A stretch of 48,362 nt of DNA from Lachnospiraceae bacterium (GCA_020860645.1 JAJBTX010000098.1:1-48362), one strand, 5' to 3'; positions 7,219 through 16,469 are shown, numbered from the stretch's first letter. The notes: a model not told the origin generated them from the sequence alone. Program-made: numbers and translations.

Positions 7219-8283
7219 ATGAAAATTCTTTGGACAGCCGGACATGGAGAAGCATGGGAGCAGGCTTTTGCCGGACATGAAATTGTCAAGGCGGGTATGG
7301 CGGCGCACCCGGAAAAGGGACTGAATGCCGTGGTACGCGATCCGAATGAACTGTATGAACTGGTAGCGGACAAGGACGTTCTGCTGCTCGGCTCTGAGCC
7401 GATTACGCGGGATGTGCTGGAACACGCCCCGGACCTGAAGCTGATTCTGTCAGAGAGAGATGGGCCTGAGGAAAATATTGATCTGACAGCCTGTGCGGAA
7501 ATGGGAATTCCGGTGTTCGCGGCTGGCGGACGCTGTGCCGGAGCTGTGGCTGAGCTGATTCTGGCAATGATGATGGCGCTGGCGAGAAGGATTCCGTACT
7601 ATAACAGGAGACTGTGCAGCCCGGAAGGCTGGCCGGCGCGTTCGGACAAGGCTTACAACAAATTTGACAGCATGTATGAATTGTCGGGAAAGACATTGAG
7701 CATCATTGGCTTCGGTCGGAATGGCCGTGCGCTGAGAAAGCTTGTGAGCGGTTTCGATATGAGAGTGCTGGTCTATGATCCGTTTATCGGTGACGAGGTG
7801 TACGAGGAGTGCAATATTGAGAAAGCAACGCTGGAGGAAGCGCTTTCTCAGGGGGATTTTGTTACAACACAGGTGCGTGTGACGAAGGAAAATGTGGGAA
7901 TGATCGGTCGTGAGCAGATTGCCCTGATGAAGCCGACAGCGTTTTTCATCAACTGTGCTCGTCCGGATATCCTCGACGAGCAGGCGCTTTATGATGCGGT
8001 GAAAGAAAAAAGAATTCAGGGAATTGGACTGGATGTTTTCTCAGAGGAAGGGGAAGGAGTACGTCCCATGTTCGCAGATCTTCCGCTCGATCGCTGCATA
8101 ATTACGCCGCATATTGCAGGATTTGGGGACAAGCGAGCCTATTATTCCTACACCTATATGTTGGAGAGCTTTACGGATTTTCTGAACGGTGTAAAACCGT
8201 CCCGCTGCTATAATCCGGCGGTTTATGACTCGCCAAAGTTTGCGGAACACGGGGGTTTGGTATTCGGAGTAGCAAAAAGTTAA
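7219..8283 (+). CDS. D-isomer-specific 2-hydroxyacid dehydrogenase family protein
   Basis: NAD(P)-dependent oxidoreductase, expected to interconvert a 2-hydroxyacid and a 2-oxoacid. In 354 residues it shows the Rossmann loop GFGRNG at 164-169, the cofactor-selecting aspartate in VYDPF at about 187 (suggesting NAD), an arginine at 248 in NCARPDILDE, and the catalytic histidine at 298 in TPHIAGF. The usual ARGG(I/V)(V/I)DE is altered to ARPDILDE. AAGGAGG lies before the ATG. Its place between a sugar aldolase and the transporter genes is unusual and points to a substrate that is, or becomes, a hydroxyacid. Confidence 0.9.
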   Translation: MKILWTAGHGEAWEQAFAGHEIVKAGMAAHPEKGLNAVVRDPNELYELVADKDVLLLGSEPITRDVLEHAPDLKLILSERDGPEENIDLTACAEMGIPVFAAGGRCAGAVAELILAMMMALARRIPYYNRRLCSPEGWPARSDKAYNKFDSMYELSGKTLSIIGFGRNGRALRKLVSGFDMRVLVYDPFIGDEVYEECNIEKATLEEALSQGDFVTTQVRVTKENVGMIGREQIALMKPTAFFINCARPDILDEQALYDAVKEKRIQGIGLDVFSEEGEGVRPMFADLPLDRCIITPHIAGFGDKRAYYSYTYMLESFTDFLNGVKPSRCYNPAVYDSPKFAEHGGLVFGVAKS

Positions 8284-8325
8284 TTTTGAGAACTTATAAT
8301 AAAATGTAGAGGGGGTTAAGTTTCT

Positions 8326-9921
8326 ATGCAGGTAACTACGTTACAAATTGTATTGATTGCACTTTTCTATTCATGTGTACAGAGCTTTTTGCCGTTTGGC
8401 TTTATCTGCAGAGCGGCAAACAGCCCGCTGGTAATCGGCTGGGTAATCGGTATCATTCTGGGGGATCCGCTGACAGGCGCCACGACCGGCGCTTTGATTC
8501 AGATGGTTTATCTGGGCGTTGTCTCTGTCGGGAATACGGTTTCTTCCAACAAGGTAGTGGCAGCCACCATCGGCGTATCATTCGTTATGATTCAGGCTCT
8601 GGATGCGGAAGCGGGTTTAGTCCTTGCAGTGCCGGTCGGAGTTGCGCTTGCCACGATGCAGAACTGGATTGCCACGCTGCTGATTGTGTTCGCGAATATG
8701 GTGAGCAAGAGTATTTATGAGAAAAAATATTCCATGGCCTATGTGTGGTTCTTTATCAGCGGTTTCTGTAAAATGGCGATTTATTTTGTCGCAATGTTTA
8801 TTGCCCTCCGGTTTGGCGTCAGTAATCTGACCGGGCTTGTGGACAACATCCCGGCGTGGATCACTGCTGGCATGACGGTGGTAGCGGGAGCGCTTCCTGC
8901 AGTTGGTCTTGCGCTTGGCCTGAAGCCTCTATCCGGGAGGGGAACAGTCTGGTATACGATTATTTCCTTCATTCTGGTCAGCCAGCTCGAACTCAGCGTA
9001 ATGACAATGTGCATATTGGCGGTTTGCCTGTCGGCGTTTATCATTTTTGGGAAAATCGAGAGGGGAGAGGTGGATTTCTCGTCCTTCTTTGAAGAAGGAG
9101 AGGAGCGTTCACAGCATGTAATTACCCAGAAAGACGCGGTTGTTGCGAGCCTTAAGATGAACATGTGCAACGATTATATTGTGAACAGTGTGAAGTATCT
9201 GGGCGAAACTCTGATGCTTATCATGCTTCCGATCATGAAGAAGCTCTATCCGGATAATCAGGACAGGCAGGTGGAGGAGCTGTCAAAGTATGACTGCTAC
9301 TTTACGACCGCCGCGATTCTGAGTGGTGTGATCACAGCGCCGGTTATGCTGATGGAAGAACAGCGCGCGCAGGGGAATGAAGAGGTAACCCCGGAGGTTA
9401 TCAACGGTTATATCGCCGGTACGATGGGACCGGTGGCTGCTATCGGCGATCCGCTCGGGCAGGCGGTTATCAATGTTGTCTGCATCTCCGTCGGCCTTGG
9501 CATGGTGAACGCCGGTTCTGCGTGGGGCGCAGGGATTGCGTTCCTTGGCATGCTGATCGGCAACGGTATCTTCGTTCTGGGAACGCCGGTTGTTGCTTAT
9601 AGGTTTGGCACAAGGATTATTGACAAGTTGTTTTCTTCCGGTATTGGTACCGTAGTGTCTGAAATCGGCGGAGTGATCGGTTCAGTCGCGTTTGGTGCTT
9701 TGGCTGCAAGTTATGTAAAACTCTCCTTTGGGGAACTTGCGTTTGCGGGCGTCACACTCCAGACGGATCTGATAGATAAGATTTTACCGGGGCTGCTTCC
9801 GCTCTGCCTGTTGCTGTGGTGCTACAATATGCTGAAGAAGAACAAAGTAAGCGCACTTGCGATGCTTCTGATTGTCTTTGTTGCTGCGTTTGTGCTTGGC
9901 GCGGTTGGAATTCTCAGTTAA
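8326..9921 (+). CDS. PTS mannose-family permease with EIIC and EIID fused in one chain
   Basis: Membrane channel and substrate-binding part of the transporter. Residues about 1-240 are EIIC-like, with repeated hydrophobic helices and the loop GDPLTGATTGALIQMVYLG. Residues about 265-531 are EIID-like: ITQKD, then LPIMKKLYPD, an LMEEQRA segment, and the conserved GTMGPVAAIGDPLGQ loop, ending in membrane helices. In most mannose-family systems these are two genes. The reading frame runs through the linker (GKIERGEVDFSSFFEEGEER) without interruption, so the fusion is real in this sequence. GAGGGGG precedes the ATG. Confidence 0.92.
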   Translation: MQVTTLQIVLIALFYSCVQSFLPFGFICRAANSPLVIGWVIGIILGDPLTGATTGALIQMVYLGVVSVGNTVSSNKVVAATIGVSFVMIQALDAEAGLVLAVPVGVALATMQNWIATLLIVFANMVSKSIYEKKYSMAYVWFFISGFCKMAIYFVAMFIALRFGVSNLTGLVDNIPAWITAGMTVVAGALPAVGLALGLKPLSGRGTVWYTIISFILVSQLELSVMTMCILAVCLSAFIIFGKIERGEVDFSSFFEEGEERSQHVITQKDAVVASLKMNMCNDYIVNSVKYLGETLMLIMLPIMKKLYPDNQDRQVEELSKYDCYFTTAAILSGVITAPVMLMEEQRAQGNEEVTPEVINGYIAGTMGPVAAIGDPLGQAVINVVCISVGLGMVNAGSAWGAGIAFLGMLIGNGIFVLGTPVVAYRFGTRIIDKLFSSGIGTVVSEIGGVIGSVAFGALAASYVKLSFGELAFAGVTLQTDLIDKILPGLLPLCLLLWCYNMLKKNKVSALAMLLIVFVAAFVLGAVGILS

Positions 9922-9948
9922 GGAGCAGCATTTAAGGAGGATTGGTGC

Positions 9949-10425
9949 ATGATTATTTTTTCCCGAATTGACGAACGGCTTCTGCACGGTGAGATCGCGA
10001 TGGACTGGGTAGGCGGACTGAATCCGACCAGAATTGTGATTATCGACGATCCGACGGCTGCGAACCCGATGTTTACCAGAATGTTTCAGTCGATGGCGCC
10101 GCGTGGCTGTACGGTCGACGTCCTGTCTGTGAAGACGGCTGAGGAGAAACTGAAAACAGAGGAGTATACAGGCAGTGGATGCCGCGCTCTGCTGGTGGCA
10201 AAAGTTCCCTCAGTATATCTGGCGCTCCTGAATGCGGGGGTGCAGATTTCCTCAATCAATGTGGGGAATATGGGTACATCAAGAACGCGAAAACGGTTGC
10301 TGCAGTATATCTGGGCGACGAAAGAGGAGCTGGAGGATTTCCGCGCGATTATGGACAAAGGCGTAGAGCTTTATGGTCAGAAAGTACCGCGAATGGAAAA
10401 GACGGATATGCACAAATTTGTTTAA
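9949..10425 (+). CDS. PTS mannose/fructose/sorbose-family EIIB component
   Basis: Transfers phosphate from EIIA to the sugar during uptake. The 158-residue protein starts with the family signature RIDERLLHGEI, with the phosphorylated histidine at His13, followed by the typical IVIIDDPTAANP strand-loop and the later NVGNMG segment. A strong AAGGAGG precedes the ATG. It lies 27 bases after the EIIC-EIID gene and supplies the missing component, so all four PTS functions are present in the locus. Confidence 0.94.
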   Translation: MIIFSRIDERLLHGEIAMDWVGGLNPTRIVIIDDPTAANPMFTRMFQSMAPRGCTVDVLSVKTAEEKLKTEEYTGSGCRALLVAKVPSVYLALLNAGVQISSINVGNMGTSRTRKRLLQYIWATKEELEDFRAIMDKGVELYGQKVPRMEKTDMHKFV

Positions 10426-10436
10426 AATGTCAACTG

Positions 10437-10463
10437 CGGGTGGAACCTTTTCGGTTCTGCCCG
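10437..10463 (+). other. Hairpin between the EIIB and aldo/keto reductase genes
   Basis: CGGGTGGAACC (10437-10447) can pair over 11 positions, two of them G-U, with GGTTCTGCCCG (10453-10463) around a five-base loop. No T-run follows, so it is not an obvious terminator. It could stabilise or process the transcript between transporter and enzyme genes. Confidence 0.45.
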
Positions 10464-10485
10464 TATGGAAAGGAGAAGTTTTACT

Positions 10486-11469
10486 ATGAAATATACCTAT
10501 CTTGGAACAAGCGGATTGAAAGTGAGTCGTTTTTGCCTTGGTTCTATGATGTTTGGCAATACAATTGGTAAGGAGGAATCTTTTAAGATTCTGGACTGTG
10601 CCAGGGAAGCCGGTATTAATTTCCTGGACACCTCAAATAACTATGGAGGGCCTTCGGGACCGGGCGCGACAGAGCGTATCATCGGCGAGTGGTTCGCGCA
10701 GGGCGGCGGGCGTCGGGAGGACATGATTCTTGAGACAAAATGCTATTACCGCATCTCGGAAAAACCGGATCCGAATGAGGATAATGGATTATCCCTGTAC
10801 AAGATTCGCCGTTGCATCAATCAGTCTCTTGAAAATCTGAAGACTGATCATGTGGAGCTGTATATCATGCATCATCATGATCCGAACGTATCCTGGGTGG
10901 AACTGATGGATGCCTACCAGGGGCTGATTGCACAGGGGAAGATTGACTATCTGGGGTCCAGTAATACGCCGGCGTTTGAACTGGCACTTGCGCAGGCTGA
11001 GGCGGAAAAACGCCATTTTCAGGGTATTGTCTGTGAGCAGAGCTCGTATAATCTTCTCGAACGCGATATCGAGAATGAGCTGATTCCGGCAGTGCGCAAA
11101 ATGGGGAAAGGATTGACGGTCTACCATCCGTTGTGTGGAGGCGTGTTGGCCGACAATATTTTCAATCCCCGTCCGGGAAGCCGTACAGCTAATTATGAGC
11201 TGGATGAAAAGCTGACCGATCAGGTGAAGCGCTATCATGCGCTCTGCTCCGATCTTGGAGAGACTCCATCGCATGTGGCGATGGCCTGGCTCCTCCACAA
11301 TCCGGATGTCACCTGCCCGCTGGTGGGCGTTTCCAGGGTGGAACAGCTCGAGGATAATCTGAAAGTGCTGGATATCCAGCTGACAGATGATGTGTTGAAG
11401 GAACTCGATGCGATCTTCCCGGTTCCGGAACGCTTTGATATCAAGAAGTATAATCGTCTTTTCAAGTGA
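10486..11469 (+). CDS. Aldo/keto reductase family protein
   Basis: NAD(P)H-dependent oxidoreductase with a TIM-barrel fold. The 327-residue protein has the catalytic tetrad of the family in FLDTSNNYG (Asp, Tyr), ETKCYY (Lys) and ELYIMHHHDP (His), and resembles the YajO/potassium-channel beta-like group. An in-frame ATG at 10465 exists, but it lies within the AAAGGAG ribosome-binding site, so the ATG at 10486 is preferred. It follows the EIIB gene after a hairpin and probably reduces or oxidises the imported sugar or an aldehyde made from it. Confidence 0.9.
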   Translation: MKYTYLGTSGLKVSRFCLGSMMFGNTIGKEESFKILDCAREAGINFLDTSNNYGGPSGPGATERIIGEWFAQGGGRREDMILETKCYYRISEKPDPNEDNGLSLYKIRRCINQSLENLKTDHVELYIMHHHDPNVSWVELMDAYQGLIAQGKIDYLGSSNTPAFELALAQAEAEKRHFQGIVCEQSSYNLLERDIENELIPAVRKMGKGLTVYHPLCGGVLADNIFNPRPGSRTANYELDEKLTDQVKRYHALCSDLGETPSHVAMAWLLHNPDVTCPLVGVSRVEQLEDNLKVLDIQLTDDVLKELDAIFPVPERFDIKKYNRLFK

Positions 11470-11517
11470 TATGAGAGTTGCGGAAATGAAATGTGCGGCG
11501 GGAAGGAGAGGTGGAAA

Positions 11518-12366
11518 GTGCAGAAAATAAGCCTGATAGCGGTCGATTTGGACGGAACGCTGTTAAATGACAGGAGAGAGCTTACTCCCCGCTCGCTGGC
11601 CGCGCTTGACCGAGCTGCGACTGAAGGAGTAGAAATTGTTGTGGCTAGTGGTAGAACCTGGTCAAATATTCCGCAGCCACTGCTGGATCGTGCTTATATT
11701 CGATATTATATTCTGCTCAACGGAGCTCAGCTGCTGGACGCCGTATCCGGAGAGAATCTCCGGGTCGCGGCGCTTACGCGGCCCGAAACAGAGATGGTGC
11801 TTGATGAGCTGGAGCAAAAAGGCCTTCTTTACAGCTGTGTCGTGGATGGGGAATATTGCATGGACAGAGTTTTATATGACAGGATCGACGAGTATGTTCC
11901 GGCTGAGAGTCCATTCCGGCATATTCTGAAGAAAGCGCGCAGACCAGTGTCCAGGCTGCGGGAAACTTTGCGCGAAGAACAGAAGCCCATATTTCATATT
12001 GTGGCAGAGTATTGTGAACCGGAGCTCCGGGCGGCGCTGCTCAGAGATCTGCGTGAGTGTTTCTCAGAATTGAACGTTACATCCTCTACGCCGAGTAATG
12101 TAGAAATTGATGCCGGTGATGCAGACAAGGGGGCGGCGCTTCAGTTTCTTTTGGATTATATTGGAATGACCTGTGAGGAGACGATGACGTTTGGAGACAG
12201 TCTTAATGATATTTCCATGCTGAAATTCGCTGGTACCGGAGTGGCGATGGGGAACGCAGTGCCTGAGGTTCGAGCTGCTGCAGATTATGCTGCGATGACA
12301 AACAGCGTGGATGGAGTGGCGCGTGAGATCGAAAAGATAATTCAGAAAAAAGAGAAGGATGTATAA
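11518..12366 (+). CDS. Cof-type HAD-IIB family phosphatase
   Basis: Predicted Mg-dependent sugar-phosphate phosphatase. The 282-residue chain shows HAD motif I VDLDGTLLND near the start, motif II VVASGRTW, the IIB-type cap domain in the middle, the lysine DKGAAL, and motifs III/IV TFGDSLNDISML. AAGGAG at 11504-11509 best supports the GTG at 11518; an ATG at 11491 lies upstream in frame. In this locus it may dephosphorylate a sugar phosphate to prevent overload or to release a pathway product. Confidence 0.9.
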   Translation: MQKISLIAVDLDGTLLNDRRELTPRSLAALDRAATEGVEIVVASGRTWSNIPQPLLDRAYIRYYILLNGAQLLDAVSGENLRVAALTRPETEMVLDELEQKGLLYSCVVDGEYCMDRVLYDRIDEYVPAESPFRHILKKARRPVSRLRETLREEQKPIFHIVAEYCEPELRAALLRDLRECFSELNVTSSTPSNVEIDAGDADKGAALQFLLDYIGMTCEETMTFGDSLNDISMLKFAGTGVAMGNAVPEVRAAADYAAMTNSVDGVAREIEKIIQKKEKDV

Positions 12367-12368
12367 TT

Positions 12369-12809
12369 ATGATGCGGATTATACTGGCGTCGCATGGGCC
12401 GTTGGCAAAAGCGATGAAGGAGACAGTCAGCTTTATTATGGGAGACACAGGTTCCTTGATGGATCCGCTGTGTGCATATTGTAATCCAGAGGATGATCTG
12501 AATCAGCAGATCGACGAGGCATTTGCCAGAGCGGGCGGATGCGATCCGGTTATCGTAGTGACGGATCTCTTTGGGGGTAGCGTTAATAATGAATTCTTTC
12601 GCCGCATGACGCTGGAAGACCGGCCGTCGTTTCACCTGATCGCGGGCATGAATATGGCACTGGTTGTCAGTCTTGTGGGTTTGGCGGAGGATCGTAATCT
12701 GTACGAGAGCGACGGGGAGATATCAGATGAGAAGCTGAAGGAATCTCTGGGGCTGGTAATGCAGGATGCATGCGAAAATGTAAAATATTGTAATCAGTTT
12801 TTTGGATAG
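12369..12809 (+). CDS. PTS mannose-family EIIA component (second copy)
   Basis: A second phosphocarrier, 146 residues, with the phosphorylated histidine at His9 in ILASHGPLAKAM and the conserved VVTDLFGGSVN. It is clearly a different sequence from the first EIIA of this locus. It starts two bases after the HAD gene (a second ATG follows directly at 12372) and is the last gene before a terminator. Both copies keep the active-site residue, so both may work, or one may have a regulatory role. Confidence 0.92.
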   Translation: MMRIILASHGPLAKAMKETVSFIMGDTGSLMDPLCAYCNPEDDLNQQIDEAFARAGGCDPVIVVTDLFGGSVNNEFFRRMTLEDRPSFHLIAGMNMALVVSLVGLAEDRNLYESDGEISDEKLKESLGLVMQDACENVKYCNQFFG

Positions 12810-12841
12810 TACATCGGAATTATCGGATAGGAAAACATGAG

Positions 12842-12864
12842 AGTGCGTTATTATACGCACTTTT
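12842..12864 (+). terminator. Terminator of the PTS operon
   Basis: AGTGCGT (12842-12848) pairs with ACGCACT (12855-12861) around the loop TATTAT and is followed by TTTATG. It is short but well placed 32 bases after the last PTS gene. Confidence 0.65.
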
Positions 12865-12938
12865 ATGATTTGTAGAGAAAAGCCTATGGGATTTGTTATA
12901 AGATTCATAATTTGCGGGATTTGCATGAAATATTTTAA

Positions 12939-12967
12939 TGGCGTATTCCCTCGCGATGTGCTATGAT
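12939..12967 (+). promoter_or_regulatory. Predicted extended -10 promoter of the pyrophosphatase gene
   Basis: TGC-TATGAT at 12959-12967 fits an extended -10 element. The -35 position (TGGCGT at 12939-12944, 17-base spacer) is poor, as is usual with this promoter type. It lies about 35 bases before the ATG at 13002. Confidence 0.5.
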
Positions 12968-13001
12968 TATCATATACATATCAAAAGGGAGAAAACTTAA
13001 A

Positions 13002-14984
13002 ATGGACAAATGGATGTATGTGGTACCAGTGGTTGCCGTGCTGGCTTTACTTTTTGCCGCTCTTCAGGCACGTAAAGTAGGGCGGCAGGAGCCGGGCACG
13101 GACAGAATGAAGGAGATCGCCGCGGCGATTGCGGAAGGCGCGCGGGCCTTTCTGACAGCAGAGTACAGGATTCTCGTCATTTTTGTGGCTGTGCTCTTTG
13201 TACTGATCGGTATTGGCATCGGAAGCTGGGTGACGGCGGTGTGTTTTGTGGTGGGGGCGCTGTTCTCGACCGCAGCCGGCTACTGTGGCATGACAGTTGC
13301 CACGAAGGCCAATGTGCGCACGGCGAACGCGGCGCGGGAGAGCGGCATGAACAGGGCGCTCTCGATTGCCTTTGCGGGCGGCACGGTGATGGGCATGTGT
13401 GTGGCCGGGCTCGGAGCGCTCGGCGTCAGTCTGATCTACATCGTCACCGGAAATGTTGAGGTTCTGTCCGGCTTCAGCCTCGGTGCATCGTCCATCGCGC
13501 TGTTTGCGCGTGTGGGCGGCGGTATTTACACGAAGGCGGCGGACGTTGGAGCAGACCTGGTCGGCAAGGTGGAGAACGGTATCCCGGAGGACGATCCGCG
13601 CAATCCCGCGGTGATTGCTGATAATGTCGGAGACAATGTCGGCGATGTGGCGGGCATGGGGGCCGATCTTTTTGAATCCTATGTCGGCTCGCTCGTATCC
13701 GCGCTGACGCTCGGGGTAGCGGTCGCGGCCGTCTCCGGCGTGCTGTTCCCGCTTCTGATTTCAGCCTGCGGCCTGATCGCTTCCATCATCGCCACATTCT
13801 TTGTGAAGGACAGCGAGGGCAATGATCCGCAGAAAGCTCTCACGAGAGGAAGTTATGTATCGGCGGCTCTGGTGATCGTCGTGTCGCTGGTCTTAAGCCG
13901 GTATCTGTTCGGCGACATGAACGCGGCGGCGGCTGTGATTTCCGGACTGGTCGTCGGTGTGGTGATCGGAAAGATTACCGAATACTATACGTCGGACGCC
14001 TATTCGCCTGTGCAGAAGGTCGGCGAACAGTCGGAGACGGGTGCTGCGACAACCATTATCAGCGGTGTCGCGGTCGGCATGAAGTCTACGGCCTTTCCGC
14101 TGCTGTTGATCTGTGTCGGAATTTTTATTTCCTACCGTGTGGACGGCCTGTACGGTATCGCGCTGGCGGCGGTCGGCATGCTCTCGACGACAGGCATTAC
14201 CGTCGCGGTTGACGCCTACGGTCCGATCGCGGATAATGCGGGCGGCATCGCGGAGATGTCCGGCCTGGACGAATCGGTGCGTGAGATCACGGACAAGCTG
14301 GATTCGGTCGGAAATACGACGGCTGCCATGGGAAAGGGTTTCGCGATCGGTTCCGCCGCGCTGACGGCGCTCGCGCTCTTTGTATCCTATGCGGATGCGG
14401 TGGGACTTGACGCGATTAACCTGCTGGATTACCGGGTGATCATCGGTCTCTTTCTCGGGGGCATGCTGACCTTCCTCTTTTCGGCGCTTACGATGGAATC
14501 GGTTTCGCGGGCCGCCTATAAGATGATCGAGGAGGTGCGGCGGCAGTTCCGCGAGAAACCGGGCATCATGACGGGTGAGGAGCGGCCGGATTACACCTCC
14601 TGTGTGGCGATTTCCACGACGGCGGCGCTGCACGAGATGCTGCTTCCGGGCGTGATGGCGGTGCTGGTTCCGCTTGTCGTCGGCCTGCTCCTGGGCGTTG
14701 AGGCGCTCGGCGGTCTTCTCAGCGGCGCGCTGGTGACGGGCGTTCTGCTGGCAATCTATATGTCGAATGCGGGCGGAGCCTGGGATAACGCGAAGAAATT
14801 TATCGAGAGCGGTCATCATGGCGGCAAGGGGAGTGAGGCGCACAAGGCCGCCGTGGTCGGCGATACGGTCGGCGATCCGTTCAAGGACACTTCAGGACCG
14901 GCGATCAATATTCTGATCAAGCTGATGACGATCGTGTCCCTGGTGTTCGCGCCGCTGTTTCTGGCAATTGGACCGCTCCTGTAG
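13002..14984 (+). CDS. hppA: Membrane-bound ion-pumping pyrophosphatase
   Basis: Integral membrane enzyme that hydrolyses pyrophosphate and pumps protons or sodium ions outward. The 660-residue protein has the diagnostic [11 protein letters not shown] and the following [19 protein letters not shown] catalytic motif, and the second acidic motif [19 protein letters not shown] near the C terminus. Ala441 in GNTTAA is the residue found in potassium-dependent enzymes, where potassium-independent ones have lysine. Ion specificity cannot be fixed by eye. AAGGGAG supports the start at 13002; an ATG at 12963 is an alternative in the same frame. Confidence 0.96.
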   Translation: MDKWMYVVPVVAVLALLFAALQARKVGRQEPGTDRMKEIAAAIAEGARAFLTAEYRILVIFVAVLFVLIGIGIGSWVTAVCFVVGALFSTAAGYCGMTVATKANVRTANAARESGMNRALSIAFAGGTVMGMCVAGLGALGVSLIYIVTGNVEVLSGFSLGASSIALFARVGGGIYTKAADVGADLVGKVENGIPEDDPRNPAVIADNVGDNVGDVAGMGADLFESYVGSLVSALTLGVAVAAVSGVLFPLLISACGLIASIIATFFVKDSEGNDPQKALTRGSYVSAALVIVVSLVLSRYLFGDMNAAAAVISGLVVGVVIGKITEYYTSDAYSPVQKVGEQSETGAATTIISGVAVGMKSTAFPLLLICVGIFISYRVDGLYGIALAAVGMLSTTGITVAVDAYGPIADNAGGIAEMSGLDESVREITDKLDSVGNTTAAMGKGFAIGSAALTALALFVSYADAVGLDAINLLDYRVIIGLFLGGMLTFLFSALTMESVSRAAYKMIEEVRRQFREKPGIMTGEERPDYTSCVAISTTAALHEMLLPGVMAVLVPLVVGLLLGVEALGGLLSGALVTGVLLAIYMSNAGGAWDNAKKFIESGHHGGKGSEAHKAAVVGDTVGDPFKDTSGPAINILIKLMTIVSLVFAPLFLAIGPLL

Positions 14985-14995
14985 GGAGATTCCGG

Positions 14996-16417
14996 ATGCT
15001 CACGTATTCTTTTGAAAACAGAGGGAAGGAAGCGCTGTACACCTGGCTCTATAAGTGCATGAAGGATGATATTCTGTCCGGTAAGCTGAAGAGCGGGGAA
15101 CAGCTTCCCTCGAAGCGCAGCTTCGCGCGTCAGCTTGGCGTCAGTACGCTCACCGTTGAGAATGCCTACGCGCTGCTGCAGACCGAGGGTTATGTCAGTT
15201 CCCTTCCGAAAAAAGGTTATTATGTTGCGGATATTCAGCCTGCTTTTCACAGGCTGCAGACGGGGGAGGTTTCCTCCCCCGCTTCTGCTGTCCTTATCCG
15301 GGAGCAGCCCGAGGAGAGGCAGTATTTCGCGGACTTTTCGAGCAACCAGACGAGAAAAGAGAACTTTCCCTTCTCTGTCTGGACGAAGCTGATTCGCCGG
15401 GTGATGGCGGAGCAGGGAGATCATCTCCTGAAAAATCCACCCGGCGGCGGAATTCTCCCGCTGCGCGAGGCAATCGCCGGACAGCTGCGTGAATTCCGGG
15501 ATATGCAGGTGTCGCCGGAGCAGATCATCGTCGGCGCGGGGACAGAGTATCTTTACGGTCTGCTGATTCAGCTGCTTGGTTTTGACAGCGTGTACGCTGT
15601 GGAGAATCCGGGCTATCAGAAGATATGGAAGATTTACCAGGCATATGGAGTTACCTGCCGGTATATTGATCTGGACCATAGCGGTATGCGTCCGGAGCTT
15701 CTGGAGAATTCGGACGCGAATGTGATACACATTTCTCCGTCGCATCATTTTCCGACCGGGATCACGATGCCGGTCAGCCGCCGCCATGAGCTGCTCGGCT
15801 GGGCGGCAAAGGCGGAAGAACGATATATCATCGAGGATGACTATGACAGTGAGTTTCGCCTGTCCGGGAAGCCGATTCCGACGCTGCAGAGTATTGACCG
15901 GGACGGACGCGTGATTTACGTTAATACCTTTACCAAGAGTCTTGCCTCCACGATCCGTATCAGCTATATGGTACTGCCCGTACCGCTGCTGGAAAGATAC
16001 CGGGAGCAGCTGGGGTTTTACTCCTGCACCGTGTCAAATTTTGAACAGTACACGCTGGCGGCCTTTATCCGGGACGGCCATTATGAGAAGCACATCAACC
16101 GCATGCGCAACAGCTTCCGACGGAAGCGGAATCTGCTGCTCGACGCGATCCGGGAGAGTCCGCTTGCCTCGCTGGTCACAATTTCCGAGGAGGACGCGGG
16201 ATTGCATTTCCTTATGCATGTCAGCACGAAGCTGTCCGATGAGGAAATTACAGAGCGCGCCGCGGAAAACGGAATACGGCTGACGGGGCTGTCCCGTTAT
16301 TTCCATGGAGGAGAGGAGCAGACCCGCTCCGCGCATACCTTTGTCATCAATTACTCTAATATAGAAGAAAGCCGGATCGAGGAGGCTGTGGAGCGGCTGT
16401 ACCAGGCCTGCAGATAA
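14996..16417 (+). CDS. MocR/PdxR-type regulator (GntR helix-turn-helix fused to an aminotransferase fold)
   Basis: Predicted PLP-sensing transcription regulator of 473 residues. Residues 1-75 are a GntR winged helix ([20 protein letters not shown]). The rest is a class I aminotransferase fold with TPSHQFPTG-like [18 protein letters not shown], and the PLP-binding Lys314 in [10 protein letters not shown]. It begins 11 bases after hppA, so it may be co-transcribed with it. PdxR relatives usually control vitamin B6 genes (pdxST), none of which are in this window; its target is unknown. Confidence 0.93.
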   Translation: MLTYSFENRGKEALYTWLYKCMKDDILSGKLKSGEQLPSKRSFARQLGVSTLTVENAYALLQTEGYVSSLPKKGYYVADIQPAFHRLQTGEVSSPASAVLIREQPEERQYFADFSSNQTRKENFPFSVWTKLIRRVMAEQGDHLLKNPPGGGILPLREAIAGQLREFRDMQVSPEQIIVGAGTEYLYGLLIQLLGFDSVYAVENPGYQKIWKIYQAYGVTCRYIDLDHSGMRPELLENSDANVIHISPSHHFPTGITMPVSRRHELLGWAAKAEERYIIEDDYDSEFRLSGKPIPTLQSIDRDGRVIYVNTFTKSLASTIRISYMVLPVPLLERYREQLGFYSCTVSNFEQYTLAAFIRDGHYEKHINRMRNSFRRKRNLLLDAIRESPLASLVTISEEDAGLHFLMHVSTKLSDEEITERAAENGIRLTGLSRYFHGGEEQTRSAHTFVINYSNIEESRIEEAVERLYQACR

Positions 16418-16440
16418 TTGTGGTATCCCTTATTTTTTGC

Positions 16441-16469
16441 TTGACGCAGCTGCTTTTGCATGATAGTGT
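16441..16469 (+). promoter_or_regulatory. Possible promoter of the TcdA-like gene
   Basis: TTGACG at 16441-16446, a 17-base spacer and TAGTGT at 16464-16469. The -35 box is good and the -10 box weak. It lies in the 142-base gap after the MocR-type gene. Confidence 0.4.

Noticed and set aside
10437..10447. T-box-like sequence GGGTGGAACC before the aldo/keto reductase gene
   Set aside because: It pairs fully with the adjacent GGTTCTGCCCG, and there is no room for a stem I, specifier loop or terminator in the 60-base gap.
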